DNA from: Plazaster borealis
Taxonomy: Eukaryota > Echinodermata > Asteroidea > Forcipulatida > Labidiasteridae
Reading direction: 5' to 3'
Length of the DNA stretch: 64,000 nt
NCBI GenBank assembly: GCA_021014325.1
Contig: CM037462.1
Span: 1,892,318-1,956,317 of the forward strand
In this document: positions 27,701 through 36,253 of the stretch, piece by piece
Position numbering within the stretch: the first letter of the stretch is position 1
Layout of the letters: each line of letters opens with the position of its first letter
Translations under genes and position numbers: made by a program
The notes under the pieces: generated by a model
What the model was told of the DNA's origin: nothing
The model's input: only the letters and a program-made list of their open reading frames with translations
Database searches by the model: none

Positions 27701-30700
27701 TACAGGTTTCCTCAGGCTTGCAAGCTACAGTGATTAAGTTCACTTATATGAGGCGTCTTTGGTTTAATCACAAGAAATATATAATGATACTAATTTAAAC
27801 ATTTAATTTCCTCGTCTGATTTGATTGACAATCCTGATTGCTCTACAGTTCCTGGTCCAGTCGGGAATCTTCGGTCGACGGATCAAACTGATATGTCAGT
27901 TACCTTGGAATGGGATTCACCGTTGAACCCAAATGGACAAATCATGAAGTACATAGTATGTATCGTGTTTGTATTTCCATGACTTTTCGTATTTTAAGTT
28001 TCACATTTTGTTAAACAAATATCTTGGCCTAATATTGTATTACAGAAACTCGCCAACAAAGCTCACTAAATTAACTCTGATATCAATATTATAGTATGCT
28101 GCATAACTGTTTGCACCAAGTTACGAGAACATGAATAATGTCACATGGTGTAACCGTGTAATTCTGACTGTGAGGCAAATACATATCGATCAATTACTCT
28201 ATTTTCATATTAGTACAATTATTTTCTGTCAAGTTAAAATCAATCGTAGTGTATTCCTATCACGTGATACACACTTGATGGGAAAATCGTGTCTAAAGCC
28301 CTACGTTTGTAAACATTTGTTTCAAAATACATTTTCATCGTGATTGTTAACGTTCTACTTAAATATACCGTTTTCTTTTGTTTATTTTGAAATATTAAAT
28401 ATCTTACTAAATTCTCATGGGTCGTATTTGAAATAGAGATATACATGAGTTAAAATTCCTCTCAATTCCAAACACACTGAACAGGTGGAGTACAGAGCTG
28501 TGGAGAAACGTCACCAGGTGGATTTTACTGCAGATACTGCGTACATGAATAAGGAACTCGGGAATGAGTTACGGATCATAATAACCAATCTCGAACCAAC
28601 AACTAACTACGAGTTCAAGATTTCAGCACAAAACCAAATGTTCACCAGCGATGCAGCAGTACTCGAAGTATTTACTAAACCACTGGAAAGTAAGAAAATA
28701 CGTATTATTTAAAAGAATAGCTAACGAATAATTTCACCATCGTCACAATTTTGAACTTTCCTTTTTCTGTACAGGTTCAGTTCTTATAAATGTTATTCAG
28801 GAATTGAACGATGTAAGAGTTGGATCTTACAAAAAGATCTTTGATTCGCCTTTATTTTAAAAACTTTGATAAGTACATCTTTATGATCTTCATTTTTTTG
28901 TATGATTCTGATTCCTGTTATAAACGTGTTATAGAAGAAACTCATGAGGCAGGCCATTAGAACCTCATCATGTTTTCATTGTATTTAATTCTAGACCTTC
29001 CTTCACCCCCGGCACCAAGATCAAATCCAAACGATGCCACAGATACTACGGTCACAATCAATCTAGGCCGCGTCCCTGATGATGTTTATATCACGTAAGC
29101 ATTATTTAACATTATTGTTAACACTAATTACAAAAGCAACAAATAAAAAGTAAGCAAAAGATAAAATACTCTTTATTTAAGGATTCTGAACTCACAGTAC
29201 AGTGTTATGGGAAATTCATACAATGTAAGTTTGAGTAACATTTTCTAAGCGAATTATACTCCTCAAGCCTTACTCTAAAAACTGCCGGGTCAGAATTGAC
29301 CCGAATTCCGGGTTCCGTGGGGGCTGACTCATTTCTGGGTCAGTATGACCCGGAATCTGTGTCAAAATGCCCCAGAGTTTGCAGAATCCGAGGCAAAAGC
29401 CCATTTATTTTAACCAGTTTCCGTGGGTCAGGCTCCCTGGGACCCGGAATCCGGGTCAATTCTGATCCGTGTAGCATCCAGGTGGATAAATGTACTCCTT
29501 TTACTCTCTATGCTATAGATCCTACGTGATTCATGTAAAGAAGACTGAATCCAAGAGGAAGAGAGAAGCTTTAGATCCCATCCACTATGAGGACTCTCGC
29601 AATGACTACATTGCAGCAGAACTTTCCAAGGAGATGGTTCAAGACTCGTTTGTAGTTGGAGATGGTAGAATGTATGGAGGCTACTACAATGCACCACTAG
29701 ACACAGGAGCAACATACGACATTCGTGTTGGATCAGTTAGCAGAGGAAACGGGACGGTAAGTCTGAACAAACACCAACAACGGCTTACATTGTACCTAAG
29801 TATAGTGAGCAGGCTAAATTAATACATATGTCAACTTGTCTCATTTATTAATACTATGGTGTGAAATCAATCTATTTCACCTCAGTTGGGATATTATCAA
29901 CTAAATTAAATCCATCAACATTTAGCATAGTCTCGCGCAAGTCTCGCGCATATCAAAAACGAAAAAAAAAAAAAAACTTGAACGAAGACTATACTCTTTT
30001 ATGAAATCAAATCTTCTTTTTAAGTTATATTTATACAAAATTCTTGAAAATGAAGATACCCATAGCAAGTTGTTATAAATAAATTTCCAATTGATGTATA
30101 ATACAAATAATTTGTTCAAATTATCATTGAAACAAAATTAAACCTTGGGACGAGGATGCTTATTGTTAGCAACCCCATTTGCCAATCACACCCGAATGTG
30201 TATGTCTATCACATAGGTTTAATGACACCATGACCGTCAGTTGGGCAGCATTCTTAATTTTTTACAAGTAGGCCCCTTTACCGGAAACGGAAGTAAAGTC
30301 TTATTTTCGGGTTTTCTTCAACATTTTGTTGAATTGGTTTTACTTTCATATTGTTTATCACTTAGTATTACATTCCCAATATCATATGTAACCTTCATGG
30401 CCATAAAATACGTTAAACTAAAATAATTGACGAAACAAAATCCCGGCCACGTAAAACTCCATATGGTTGGGATCACAAAAACATGGTCCCGGAAGTTCGA
30501 ATATGCGCGAGACTTGCACAGTCTATGTGGGTGCATTCCTGGGGTTGCCGCCATCGCCTGTTCTCTTTCAACTTTGCCGCTATTCTCAGCTCTGCCACTC
30601 CACTTTATCACATTTTCTAATCAGTGCTCAAAGCAGATCATTACGTGGTTTTCCATAATACTTAAATATGTTGCGGTCATTTTGCAGGATGCAAGTGTGA

Positions 30701-33700
30701 CATATTCTCAGGCAATCACAAGTATAAGTAAGTCACAGCTAACTGGTGGAAATTCAGTCGTGACAGCAACTGGAAACCCATTGATTGCTCCAGTGATCAT
30801 CTTTGGTCTAATTCTTCTACTTGGAGTTCCAATTTTTATCATCGTCTGCCTCAAATGGAGAAAAGATCGCAGCGATCTTCTAGTTGCCTCTTGTGCACCC
30901 ATTAAAGGACTGGTAAGACAAAATCAAACAACTTTTTAAAATTTATATACAAAAACAACTATAATTTGAACTAATGGACGCTGGGCTGTGCAGAATTGAA
31001 CTTAAACAAAATTACTCTCAAAACAGCGAATTCGCAGAAGTGGGCACCTACGGGCATAGCCCGAACATCTGATGTCACACTTCGAGGCTCGTGAATAACG
31101 CCAGATAGCGGCCTTGAGCCAATGGAGGATCCTGGTAGATGTTCCTTTGACCTCGCATCCATTCACACAGAGATTCGTAGTCACACACACGTGGTACAGG
31201 CATTACATTGTGTATAAACAACATGACATAAAAACATTATGAACACGTCCGCAGCAGCAGACAATCGAAAAGTACATGCTGTATGGTGGAGCTGACAAAC
31301 ACGTTACTTCGGAGCGGACCAATCATAACACAGATATGGAAAGCTTACGTCACTGCCCGTTTATCCAATGAAATCCTTGTATCCAATTAAATCGTTGGGT
31401 CCTTAAAACCAGTACCTGTCTTTACAGTCGACCAGTCTACTACAGGCCAGGCAACGGCTCTTGACGTTGTGATGATACATGATGACATTGGCCTATAACA
31501 CAGTTGTATCGTCAAAGAAATTTTGATTGCAAGATCTTTGCATGACCATTTGTTATCTAATTATTTTGTTAATCATCCTTAACTGTTGTATAATTGTATC
31601 AGTTCAATTAATTTACGAAATTCATTTGTGGCGTCCCACAAAAAAAACCCAACCAATACAAATTCCCAAAACTAAACAAACAAACAAACAAACAAACACA
31701 CAACGCGCTAACGAATAACAAGAAAGTCAGTAAAGGTAATGAGTTTTATAATAGTTATTTGAATGGTGTCTGACCTGTAGGATTTGAACCGACCTGTCAC
31801 CGCGAACCAATCATCAACTGTTAGATATTTAGATGATGATAAAGATATCTACGAGGACATCGGTCTTCCACAGTGGGCAGTCGACTGGAAAATTGAATGG
31901 AATCATTTGATTGTTGAAGATACCCTACTCGGGAAAGGAAACTTTGGAGAAGTACGTCTTGGTGGAATTAAGATGAAAGGAAAAGTCACAAAAGCAGCCA
32001 TCAAAATGCTGAAAGGTCAGGAATAGTTTAGTTTATCAATATAGCAAAATAAAGAATCAATCCGGTCAAACTACACAATCACATCCTATACTGTTAACAT
32101 AAGCCTTATTCCTTTACATTTTGAAGACAAAACAAAGTGTCCTTTTATATGTTTTTAGTGATTTCGTTTCAATGATTTTCAGGTGGATCCCCAAGACTGC
32201 TGCCGAGGATTTCTTGAAGGAGTTTCAGACAATGACTGTAATCGAATCACATCCAAATGTAGTTGGTCTCTTGGGGGCGTCTTTTAATGAAGGTTTGTTG
32301 TTTGATCTAATTATTTCGTTTTAAATAAAACCTTTAATAAAGATCGATTGATGAAAAGTAATGCAATTTATAGTTTTGAGTATTGAACCTAAAGCTTAGT
32401 AAGTTTTATCAGTAAAGTTCAAATAGTGCTTTTGGAATTTTTATTTATTTATTTTTTATTTTTTGCACCAAGGAACTCTGTACGTTGCATTGGAGTTTGT
32501 TCCTGGTGATAACCTGCGTAACTATCTGCGTAAAAATCGCCCAATTCAGCTACAACGGGAGCAGTCTCAATACAAAGCGTCTCCTGTTACTACGTCACAA
32601 TTGCTGAAGTTTGGTGTAGACGTTGCTAAAGGAATGCAGCATCTCTCTGACGCAGGAGTAAGTTATTTTGAAGACATGTAATGTTGTATCCCAATTCATT
32701 AGACACTAGTATAAAGATATTTTTTGAAAGTGTAATGTGCAGAATATTTCTAACTGTATGTACAATTGGATTACTTTTCCCTGTAGATAATTCACCGTGA
32801 TTTGGCCGCAAGGAACATACTTCTTGGGGAAGAGTTGATTGCCAAAGTTTCTGATTTCGGACTTTCTAGAGGAGAAGACGTTTATGTTCAGGAATCTAAG
32901 GTGAAAAGTTGTAAATGGAAAATCACGGATCATTATTCTCATTTGTGTTGATGCATATGATTTTGATTTTGATTTGTTCAGCCATTGTCGATCCACTGCA
33001 GGATGACGGCCTCGACATGATGTCTCCAAAATGTCTCTATTTTGTGCTTGTTGATACCAGTATTGTTGCAGCTCGTCTCTCCATCTCTCTCTGGTGCCCT
33101 CTATTCCGTTCGTTCCCATATGGCGTCCAGTTATTGATTGCTATGAGCTTCAACGGTTATCTGTTCTGCGGCTATGTGTCCTGCCCAGCTCCATTTTCTC
33201 TTTTTCACTGTTTCTAAGATGTCATTTACTTTGGTGTGTTGATTCAACAACATTAATGATACTATTAAGCAAACTCTAAGTCAATAGACTCAGTGGATTG
33301 GGACGTATACCTTTGACAGTATGTTATACAGGTCATTGTTAGGAATAATTATAGTCTAATTAAGTATTTCAATGAAGAGAACGAGAAATTGTCTAAAGTT
33401 AAACATTTTAAATGAAATGAATAATCTAGGTGTGAACCTCCATAATTATTGTTTAGGTTTTAAGTTCAGATGAACAATCTACAAAATATTGTTTTTGTTT
33501 ATAGTTTTTATAGTTTTTGTTACCATAAAACTACAACATGCCGTGATGCAATATTCTCAGCTGTGCCCATTTTTTTTATTTTTTAGACTAGGATTCCTGT
33601 TCGTTGGTTGGCCATTGAATCCTTGACGCATCGACGTTATGTCTCTAAAAGTGACGTGTAAGTCAACAGTAATGAATTATTCATGAATGAACCTCTTTTT

Positions 33701-35262
33701 ACTTTAACCATGAAGCAAACAGCGAATGCTAAGCTAATTACATGTGTTAACGTTTTAAAGACATTATATTGTGGTCGTTACTTTGTGATGTATTGCAATC
33801 AATTTTTTTAGGAGAGAAACATAACCTAACTTTATGAAAGTTGAGTAAACTTGATTAATTATAACTAATGTTCGTGCTTGATATTGTATTCATTGCATAC
33901 GTTATTTCATTAATTCTTAATTTTCTTTCTGATTGAAACATAGATGGTCCTTTGGAATCTTACTGTGGGAGGTTGTGACATTTGGTATGTAACACACTAT
34001 ACTCACTGAAATACGCTGATGTTTGAGAAACCTTAAACCATAAAATGCGTTTGATCTGAAGTGGAATTTCATGGAAAAGATTATTTAAAAAAAAATAAGC
34101 ATTTTCGTTCAAATAGCATTTGTGTTAAACTCTTAGGTGGAACGCCCTACCCGGGTATCCAGACCAGAAACTTGGCTGATTATTTACTGGATGGAAACCG
34201 GATGCCTCAACCTGAAAACTGCCCGGACGATATGTGAGAATAATAAAGACATAAAATCCTACTATAAAACAGAATTACAGACTCTCGGAACAAGACATTC
34301 TCTCGAGTCAACCTGTTCTAATGATTGGTAATATCGATATTTTATTGTTATCTGGTAATGAAACCAATGATGCCTCATAAGTGAACTTAATCACTGTAGC
34401 TCGCAAGCCTGAGGAAATCTGTAAGCAAGGGTGCTTGCTATGTGAACCAGAAACACCAGGAACCCCTACTCTTCCACTATAAGTGTTCTGGGTTATTTTA
34501 TGTGCACTCCCAATCCTAGTACATGGGACCTACGGGTTAATGTCCCATCCGAAGAACAAAGCAATTATGGTGAAGTATCTTGCTCAAGGACACGAGTGCC
34601 ACAACCGGGACTCGAACCCACCGCTGATCAGAAACACCAGAGCTTGAGTCGATACTTTAATTAAATTTACTATGCATAGAATTTTGCCAGTGTTCAATCT
34701 AAAACAGTGTTCAAACCTTGTGCATTCCCGCGTTTTTTCTTATTGCTTAGAGAAAATAAACATTTCATAACTTTCGTTTATGTGTGCATTATTCAGTTAC
34801 GCATTGATGTTGAACTGTTGGCAGAAAACCTCAAGAAATCGCCCAAGTTTCAAAGAGATCACCGAAGTGCTGGACAAAATAAGAAATGTTCCAGATGATA
34901 ATGTAAGTTGTTATGTTATTTTGTTTATCAAATAATAAACTTCAATTGATATAATATAGATGTCACAAAACATACAACTAAAAATGATAAGTCATATCAA
35001 TTGATTGTGGGAGAACAACATAATGTTATCATTATAATATGAAAATGTAAAGGATTAATGAAAACAGATATATTTCTTACATCGTCCACTATTTTGTATA
35101 GGAAGGCACAGAGTGGTAAATTTCCTAAATTGAGGTTTTTACGTACTAGTTGTTTATTTTGTTTCATCTGTTGTGTTTAATATTATTGTTTTACAGGCAT
35201 ACATGTTACCAGCAGTCTACGAGAATTTCAGCGTCATCAAGCCAGAGTTTGATGATAACTAG
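12687..35262 (+). CDS. Tie1/2-like: Gene B: lectin-Ig-EGF-FN3 Tie-like receptor tyrosine kinase, kinase frame broken
   Basis: Exons: 12687-12753, 14963-15076, 15532-15618, 15863-16120, 17179-17286, 18095-18184, 18734-18952, 22345-22665, 22989-23243, 23366-23497, 23686-23841, 24010-24111, 24274-24315, 24930-25223, 25495-25794, 26573-26799, 27280-27349, 27849-27955, 28485-28689, 28995-29094, 29519-29756, 30688-30912, 31781-32015, 32183-32292, 32473-32657, 32787-32900, 33587-33657, 33944-33984, 34137-34233, 34797-34902, 35197-35262. Ectodomain modules are bounded by phase-1 introns, the pattern of shuffled extracellular domains. Total coding length is 4742, one short of a multiple of three: exon 24 is 110 bp against 111 in gene A. 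As given, translation stops soon after the catalytic lysine, leaving a membrane receptor without a working kinase. With an intact frame the product would be 1580 residues. A homopolymer sequencing error is the main alternative. Confidence 0.88.
12754..14962 (+). other. Gene B intron 1
   Basis: 2.2 kb, AT-rich. 13650-13800 is a run of ataattat / cataagt words with several small inverted repeats. It lacks the R1 repeat that gene C carries in this intron. Its last 200 bp are a LINE fragment, listed separately. Otherwise nothing recognised. Confidence 0.6.
14745..14962 (-). mobile_element. LINE reverse-transcriptase C-terminal fragment, degenerate, gene B intron 1
   Basis: The minus strand of this stretch aligns with gene C 44038-44302, where the frame is open and reads [20 protein letters not shown] and YNWLPFRQRINLK, the ...NAAR...W-L-P-x-x-x-R-I...K pattern at the end of many non-LTR retrotransposon proteins. 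Copy B is more broken. It abuts the exon 2 acceptor. Confidence 0.55.
14963..16120 (+). CDS. Gene B exons 2-4: fucolectin/F5-8C-like domain 1
   Basis: Residues about 23-175. Signature pieces in order: [46 protein letters not shown] and [10 protein letters not shown], which match the opening, WW, RYV and EVEV strands of the fucolectin (FTP) / F5-8 type C fold. Several family cysteines are missing (TLDP where domain 2 has TCDP). I do not see the H...R.D....R/K fucose-binding motif of F-type lectins, so sugar binding is not assured. All three exons are phase 1-1 overall. Exon 14963-15076 directly follows a LINE-derived intron end. Confidence 0.8.
16437..16738 (-). mobile_element. tRNA-derived SINE, gene B intron 4
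   Basis: Minus strand: tRNA-like GTGTGGGTTCGAAACCCGGT, then tail CTTGCGCCCTTGAGCAAGGC and ACCATAACTGTTTCG, and an unrelated 3' body with GGTGGTAATGTGCCCCTGGT. It has the same head and mid-tail as the intron 17 SINE but a different 3' part. Also in gene C at 45865-46166. Confidence 0.65.
16784..16980. repeat. Long hairpin MITE, gene B intron 4
   Basis: The left arm starts CACACAGTCAGCGTATATCA and carries TATAGGGCCATCGCAGATTT and AGGTAGAATA; the right arm is its inverted complement ending TTTCTCTGACTGTGTG. The arms are 80-90 bp with a short loop. Similarity extends a few bases outward (TTTGG / ACAAA). Gene C has it at 46207-46403, also 197 bp. No coding content. Confidence 0.8.
17179..18952 (+). 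CDS. Gene B exons 5-7: fucolectin/F5-8C-like domain 2
   Basis: Residues about 176-314. [58 protein letters not shown] and [11 protein letters not shown] follow the FTP/F5-8C order with the cysteines domain 1 lacks. The domain has the same three-exon layout as domain 1, so it looks like an internal duplication. Exons 18095-18184 and 18734-18952 differ from gene C at about 30 bases, nearly all changing the amino acid. Confidence 0.83.
17287..18733 (+). other. Gene B introns 5-6 (exon 6 lies at 18095-18184)
   Basis: Intron 5 (17287-18094) and intron 6 (18185-18733). A minus-strand open frame at 17783-17986 survives in gene C with an in-frame 6-bp loss, but I cannot identify it and near-identity explains it. 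18380-18450 (a C-rich acccaccccaac run) is absent from gene C. Nothing else recognised. Confidence 0.55.
20085..20790 (+). mobile_element. LINE (non-LTR retrotransposon) endonuclease relic, gene B intron 7
   Basis: In shifting + frames: [64 protein letters not shown] and [18 protein letters not shown] with DTDHRLVLC. These follow the order of the apurinic-type endonuclease domain of RTE/BovB-type LINEs (N-x-x-T-L, S-E-T, G-D-F-N, G-x-x-N-x-x-G-x-x-L, D-H). Frameshifts and stops make it dead. It is also in gene C (49495-50040), so it predates the duplication. Confidence 0.75.
20455..20605 (+). repeat. About 47-bp tandem repeat, three units, gene B only
   Basis: Units of the type acatttaggtacaggtttgg, ggctacatttaggtccgggcg repeat about three times, breaking the LINE relic between GGTGACATG and CGTGTATCTCAC. 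Gene C reads straight through at 49866-49875 (GGTGACGTGTATCTCAC), so this is an insertion or expansion in B. Confidence 0.8.
21620..21960 (+). promoter_or_regulatory. GC-rich CCAAT / YY1-like segment, candidate internal or captured promoter, gene B
   Basis: In an AT-rich intron this stretch has CCAAT at GGTCCAATGTT, AACCAATTA, GACCAATCAG and GCCAATCAGAG, then AAGATGGCG at 21944-21952 (YY1-type start-site motif), with ATTGCGCAAGTGCAAGG upstream (NRF1-like; GCGCAAGCGC in gene C). This set is typical of TATA-less promoters. The ATG in AAGATGGCG opens 25 codons only. It could drive a short transcript or be a dead copy of a promoter carried by an element. Confidence 0.35.
22345..22665 (+). CDS. 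Gene B exon 8: Tie-type N-terminal Ig-like domain
   Basis: Residues about 315-421. [33 protein letters not shown] and MDRVGVFYS with [11 protein letters not shown] resemble the first Ig-like domain of vertebrate Tie receptors (hydrophobic LPL start, GRDFE-like middle, GAYFC-like strand, RIRTMKM-like end). The second Ig cysteine position reads Ser here. Gene C is one codon longer (324 bp). Confidence 0.65.
22989..23243 (+). CDS. Gene B exon 9: second Ig-like domain
   Basis: Residues about 422-506. [23 protein letters not shown] and [11 protein letters not shown] give the B strand, the core Trp and the D/N-x-G-x-Y-x-C strand of an I- or V-set Ig fold. The first Cys of the usual disulphide is replaced (TLTM). 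Flanking introns are phase 1. Confidence 0.82.
23366..24315 (+). CDS. Gene B exons 10-13: EGF-like modules
   Basis: Residues about 507-650. Exon 10: [20 protein letters not shown] with [12 protein letters not shown], a clear EGF module. Exon 11: [28 protein letters not shown]. Exon 12: [20 protein letters not shown]. Exon 13 is 42 bp and codes only [14 protein letters not shown], a part-module. The run sits between Ig-like and FN3 domains, as EGF modules do in Tie receptors. All exons are phase 1-1, so skipping any would keep the frame. Confidence 0.85.
24316..24929 (+). other. Gene B intron 13 (614 bp)
   Basis: AT-rich; contains a short ttgataccgttgataacggt direct repeat-like motif near 24531-24550. 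Counterpart in gene C 53175-53800. Nothing recognised. Confidence 0.5.
24930..25223 (+). CDS. Gene B exon 14: FN3 domain 1
   Basis: Residues about 651-748. [18 protein letters not shown] (B and C strands with the core Trp), then [16 protein letters not shown] (E-F strands with the core Tyr). One complete FN3 in a single phase 1-1 exon. The serine-rich ESSSS loop varies little in gene C. Confidence 0.82.
25495..25794 (+). CDS. Gene B exon 15: FN3 domain 2
   Basis: Residues about 749-848. [20 protein letters not shown], then [15 protein letters not shown] and [20 protein letters not shown]: typical FN3 with core Trp, the L-P-x-T-x-Y tyrosine corner and an end-of-domain G-T-G-P. Phase 1-1. Confidence 0.87.
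25795..26572 (+). other. Gene B intron 15 (778 bp)
   Basis: AT-rich, orthologous to gene C 55628-56436. An imperfect inverted pair (catgtcacacagggcaattt near 26206 and ccttgtgtgacacggcctga near 26398) encloses about 200 bp and looks like a MITE with TIR GCC(A/G)TGTCACACA. No open frame of interest. Confidence 0.5.
26573..27349 (+). CDS. Gene B exons 16-17: FN3 domain 3
   Basis: Residues about 849-947. Exon 16 begins [20 protein letters not shown] with [19 protein letters not shown]; exon 17 supplies [13 protein letters not shown]. The internal intron is phase 0, splitting the F-G strand, a usual position for split FN3 domains. Confidence 0.85.
27453..27778 (+). mobile_element. Full-length tRNA-Leu-derived SINE, gene B intron 17
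   Basis: Head GTGTCGTGGCTGAGCGGTTA (box A), anticodon arm GGACTCAAGCTCTGG (CAA, as in tRNA-Leu), GTGGGTTCGAGTCCCGGT (box B), then CTTGCGTCCTTGAGCAAGAT, CTTTGTCC, AGGTCCCATGTACCAGG and GTTTACAGGTTTCCTCAGGC tail. Best-preserved member in the window and reference for the others. Gene C has the same copy, split by a 2.8-kb insertion. Confidence 0.8.
27849..28689 (+). CDS. Gene B exons 18-19: FN3 domain 4
   Basis: Residues about 948-1051. [20 protein letters not shown] with W and [13 protein letters not shown] in exon 18; VEYRAVEK and [15 protein letters not shown] in exon 19. The phase 0 intron splits the C strand. A SINE sits in the intron just upstream. Confidence 0.85.
28995..29756 (+). CDS. 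Gene B exons 20-21: membrane-proximal FN3 domain 5
   Basis: Residues about 1052-1164. [20 protein letters not shown], then [20 protein letters not shown] and [19 protein letters not shown]. The long C-to-E stretch and YYNAPL pattern resemble the membrane-proximal FN3 of receptor-type tyrosine phosphatases more than an ordinary FN3. The KRKR run could be a processing site; this is untested. Ends in phase 0. Confidence 0.8.
29271..29475. mobile_element. MITE with GGGTCAGAATTGACCCG inverted repeats, gene B intron 20
   Basis: The left arm TGCCGGGTCAGAATTGACCC continues GAATTCCGGGTTCC; the right arm is its inverted match, GGACCCGGAATCCGGGTCAA then TTCTGATCCG. Each arm is itself palindromic (GGGTCAgaatTGACCC). 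205 bp. Gene C carries it at 62012-62217. Confidence 0.8.
29757..30687 (+). other. Gene B intron 21 (931 bp)
   Basis: Near-identical to gene A 228-1158, with a longer poly-A at 29962-29977. Nothing recognised. Gene C has unrelated sequence at this place. Confidence 0.6.
30688..30912 (+). CDS. Gene B exon 22: stalk and transmembrane helix
   Basis: Residues about 1165-1239: stalk [20 protein letters not shown], helix near 1196-1219 ([20 protein letters not shown]), and CLKWRKDR stop-transfer. Single 225-bp phase 0-0 exon. Gene C has only the first 34 bp of this exon, diverged, and codes its membrane helix elsewhere. Confidence 0.85.
31030..31480 (+). repeat. Dispersed repeat R1, gene B intron 22
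   Basis: Same element as 1490-1930, with the extra left part (gaattcgcagaagtgggcac, ctacgggcatagcccgaaca) that copy A lacks. No open frame. Confidence 0.65.
31781..32015 (+). CDS. Gene B exon 23: juxtamembrane segment, glycine loop, catalytic lysine
   Basis: Residues about 1240-1317. Identical in sequence to gene A exon 23. Contains [14 protein letters not shown] tyrosines, [16 protein letters not shown], the GKGNFGEV loop (about 1290-1297) and Lys about 1314 in TKAAIKML. Ends in phase 1 at gtcagg. Confidence 0.88.
32183..32292 (+). pseudogene. Gene B exon 24: alpha-C exon with 1-bp deletion (frameshift)
   Basis: The exon is 110 bp; gene A has 111 bp with five C after GGAT (2619-2623), here four (32189-32192). 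Joining phase 1 of exon 23, the given sequence reaches TGA about 12 codons in. Downstream of the deletion the shifted frame still reads [12 protein letters not shown] and [15 protein letters not shown], so the exon is otherwise conserved. Neither splice site is altered and no nearby AG would correct the frame. It is a real loss-of-kinase allele or a homopolymer error in the assembly. Confidence 0.8.
32473..34902 (+). CDS. Gene B exons 25-30: rest of kinase domain (frame lost upstream)
   Basis: Exons 32473-32657, 32787-32900, 33587-33657, 33944-33984, 34137-34233 and 34797-34902 keep their mutual phases and all catalytic motifs: [39 protein letters not shown]. The first donor is gtaagt. No other stop or indel was found, so if exon 24 really is shifted, the event is recent or the region is preserved by conversion with gene A. 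Confidence 0.85.
32901..33586 (+). other. Gene B intron 26 (686 bp)
   Basis: Orthologous to 3323-4090 with small losses. Nothing recognised. Confidence 0.55.
34370..34656 (-). mobile_element. tRNA-derived SINE, gene B intron 29
   Basis: Same insertion as 4875-5160 in gene A: minus-strand box-B-like GGTGGGTTCGAGTCCCGGTT, CTCGTGTCCTTGAGCAAGAT tail, and GTAGGTCCCATGTACTAGG. The head is truncated at the same point. Confidence 0.75.
35197..35262 (+). CDS. Gene B exon 31: cytoplasmic tail
   Basis: Same 21-residue tail as gene A with one silent change. Two tyrosines (about 1561 and 1567) in [14 protein letters not shown] at 35260-35262 lies inside the first minisatellite unit. Confidence 0.85.
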   Translation, partial: AYMLPAVYENFSVIKPEFDDN

Positions 35263-36253
35263 ATGCCTGGTGGTTACCGGTAGTCGATAGATTTGATATA
35301 AATCGATATTAACTAATGCTTGGTGGTTACCGGTAGTCGATAGATTTGATATAAATCGACATTAACTAATGCTTGGTGGTTACCGGTAGTCGATAGATTT
35401 GAAATAAATCGACATTAACTAATGCTTGGTGGTTACCGGTAGTCGATAGATTTGATATAAATCGACACTAACTAATGCTTGGTGGTTACCGGTAGTCGAT
35501 AGATTTGATATAAATCGACATTAACTAATGCTTAGTGGTTATCAGTAGTCAATATATTTGATGTAAACAGACATTAACTAGATGACTGGCGGTTATCTCA
35601 GTAGTCAATAAATTTGATGTAAACGGACATTGACTAGATGCCTGGTGGTTACCGGTAGTCGATAGATTTGATATAAATCGACATTAACTAATGCTTGGTG
35701 GTTACCGGTAGTCGATAGATTTGATATAAATCGACATTAACTAATGCTTGGTGGTTACCGGTAGTCGATAGATTTGATATAAATCGGCATTAACTAATGC
35801 TTGGTGGTTACCGGTAGTCGATAGTTTTGATATAAATCGACACTAACTAATGCTTGGTGGTTATCAGTAGTCAATATATTTGATGTAAACAGACATTAAC
35901 TAGATGACTGGCGGTTATCAGTAGTCACTAGAATTGCTTTTAAAGGACATTAACTAGATGACTGGCGGTTATCTCAGTAGTCAATAAATTTGATGTTAAC
36001 GGACATTAACTAGATGCCTGGTGGTTACCGGTAGTATATAAATTTGATATAAATATAAATTAACTAATGCTTTACTGGTTATCAGTAGTCAATATAATTG
36101 ATGTAAACGGACATTAACTAGATGCCTTGCGGTTATCAGTAGTCAATATATTTGATGTAAACGGACATTAACTAGATGCCAGATAGAAACCGGAAGTCAA
36201 TATATTTGATGTAAATGGACATTGACTAGATGCCTGATGGTTACCGGTAGTCA
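35257..36253 (+). repeat. 53-bp minisatellite, about 19 units, starting at gene B stop codon
   Basis: Same unit as in A. The first five units and a middle group of four are near-identical (gatagatttgatataaatcg type); between them and at the end are diverged units (gatgtaaacggacattaact, agatgactggcggttatctc). The stop codon is in the first unit. Confidence 0.95.

Noticed and set aside
29490..29518. Upstream coding continuation before exon 21 of gene B
   Set aside because: Acceptor tgctatag at 29511-29518 and the phase 2 join from exon 20 fix the exon start; the earlier open codons are intron.
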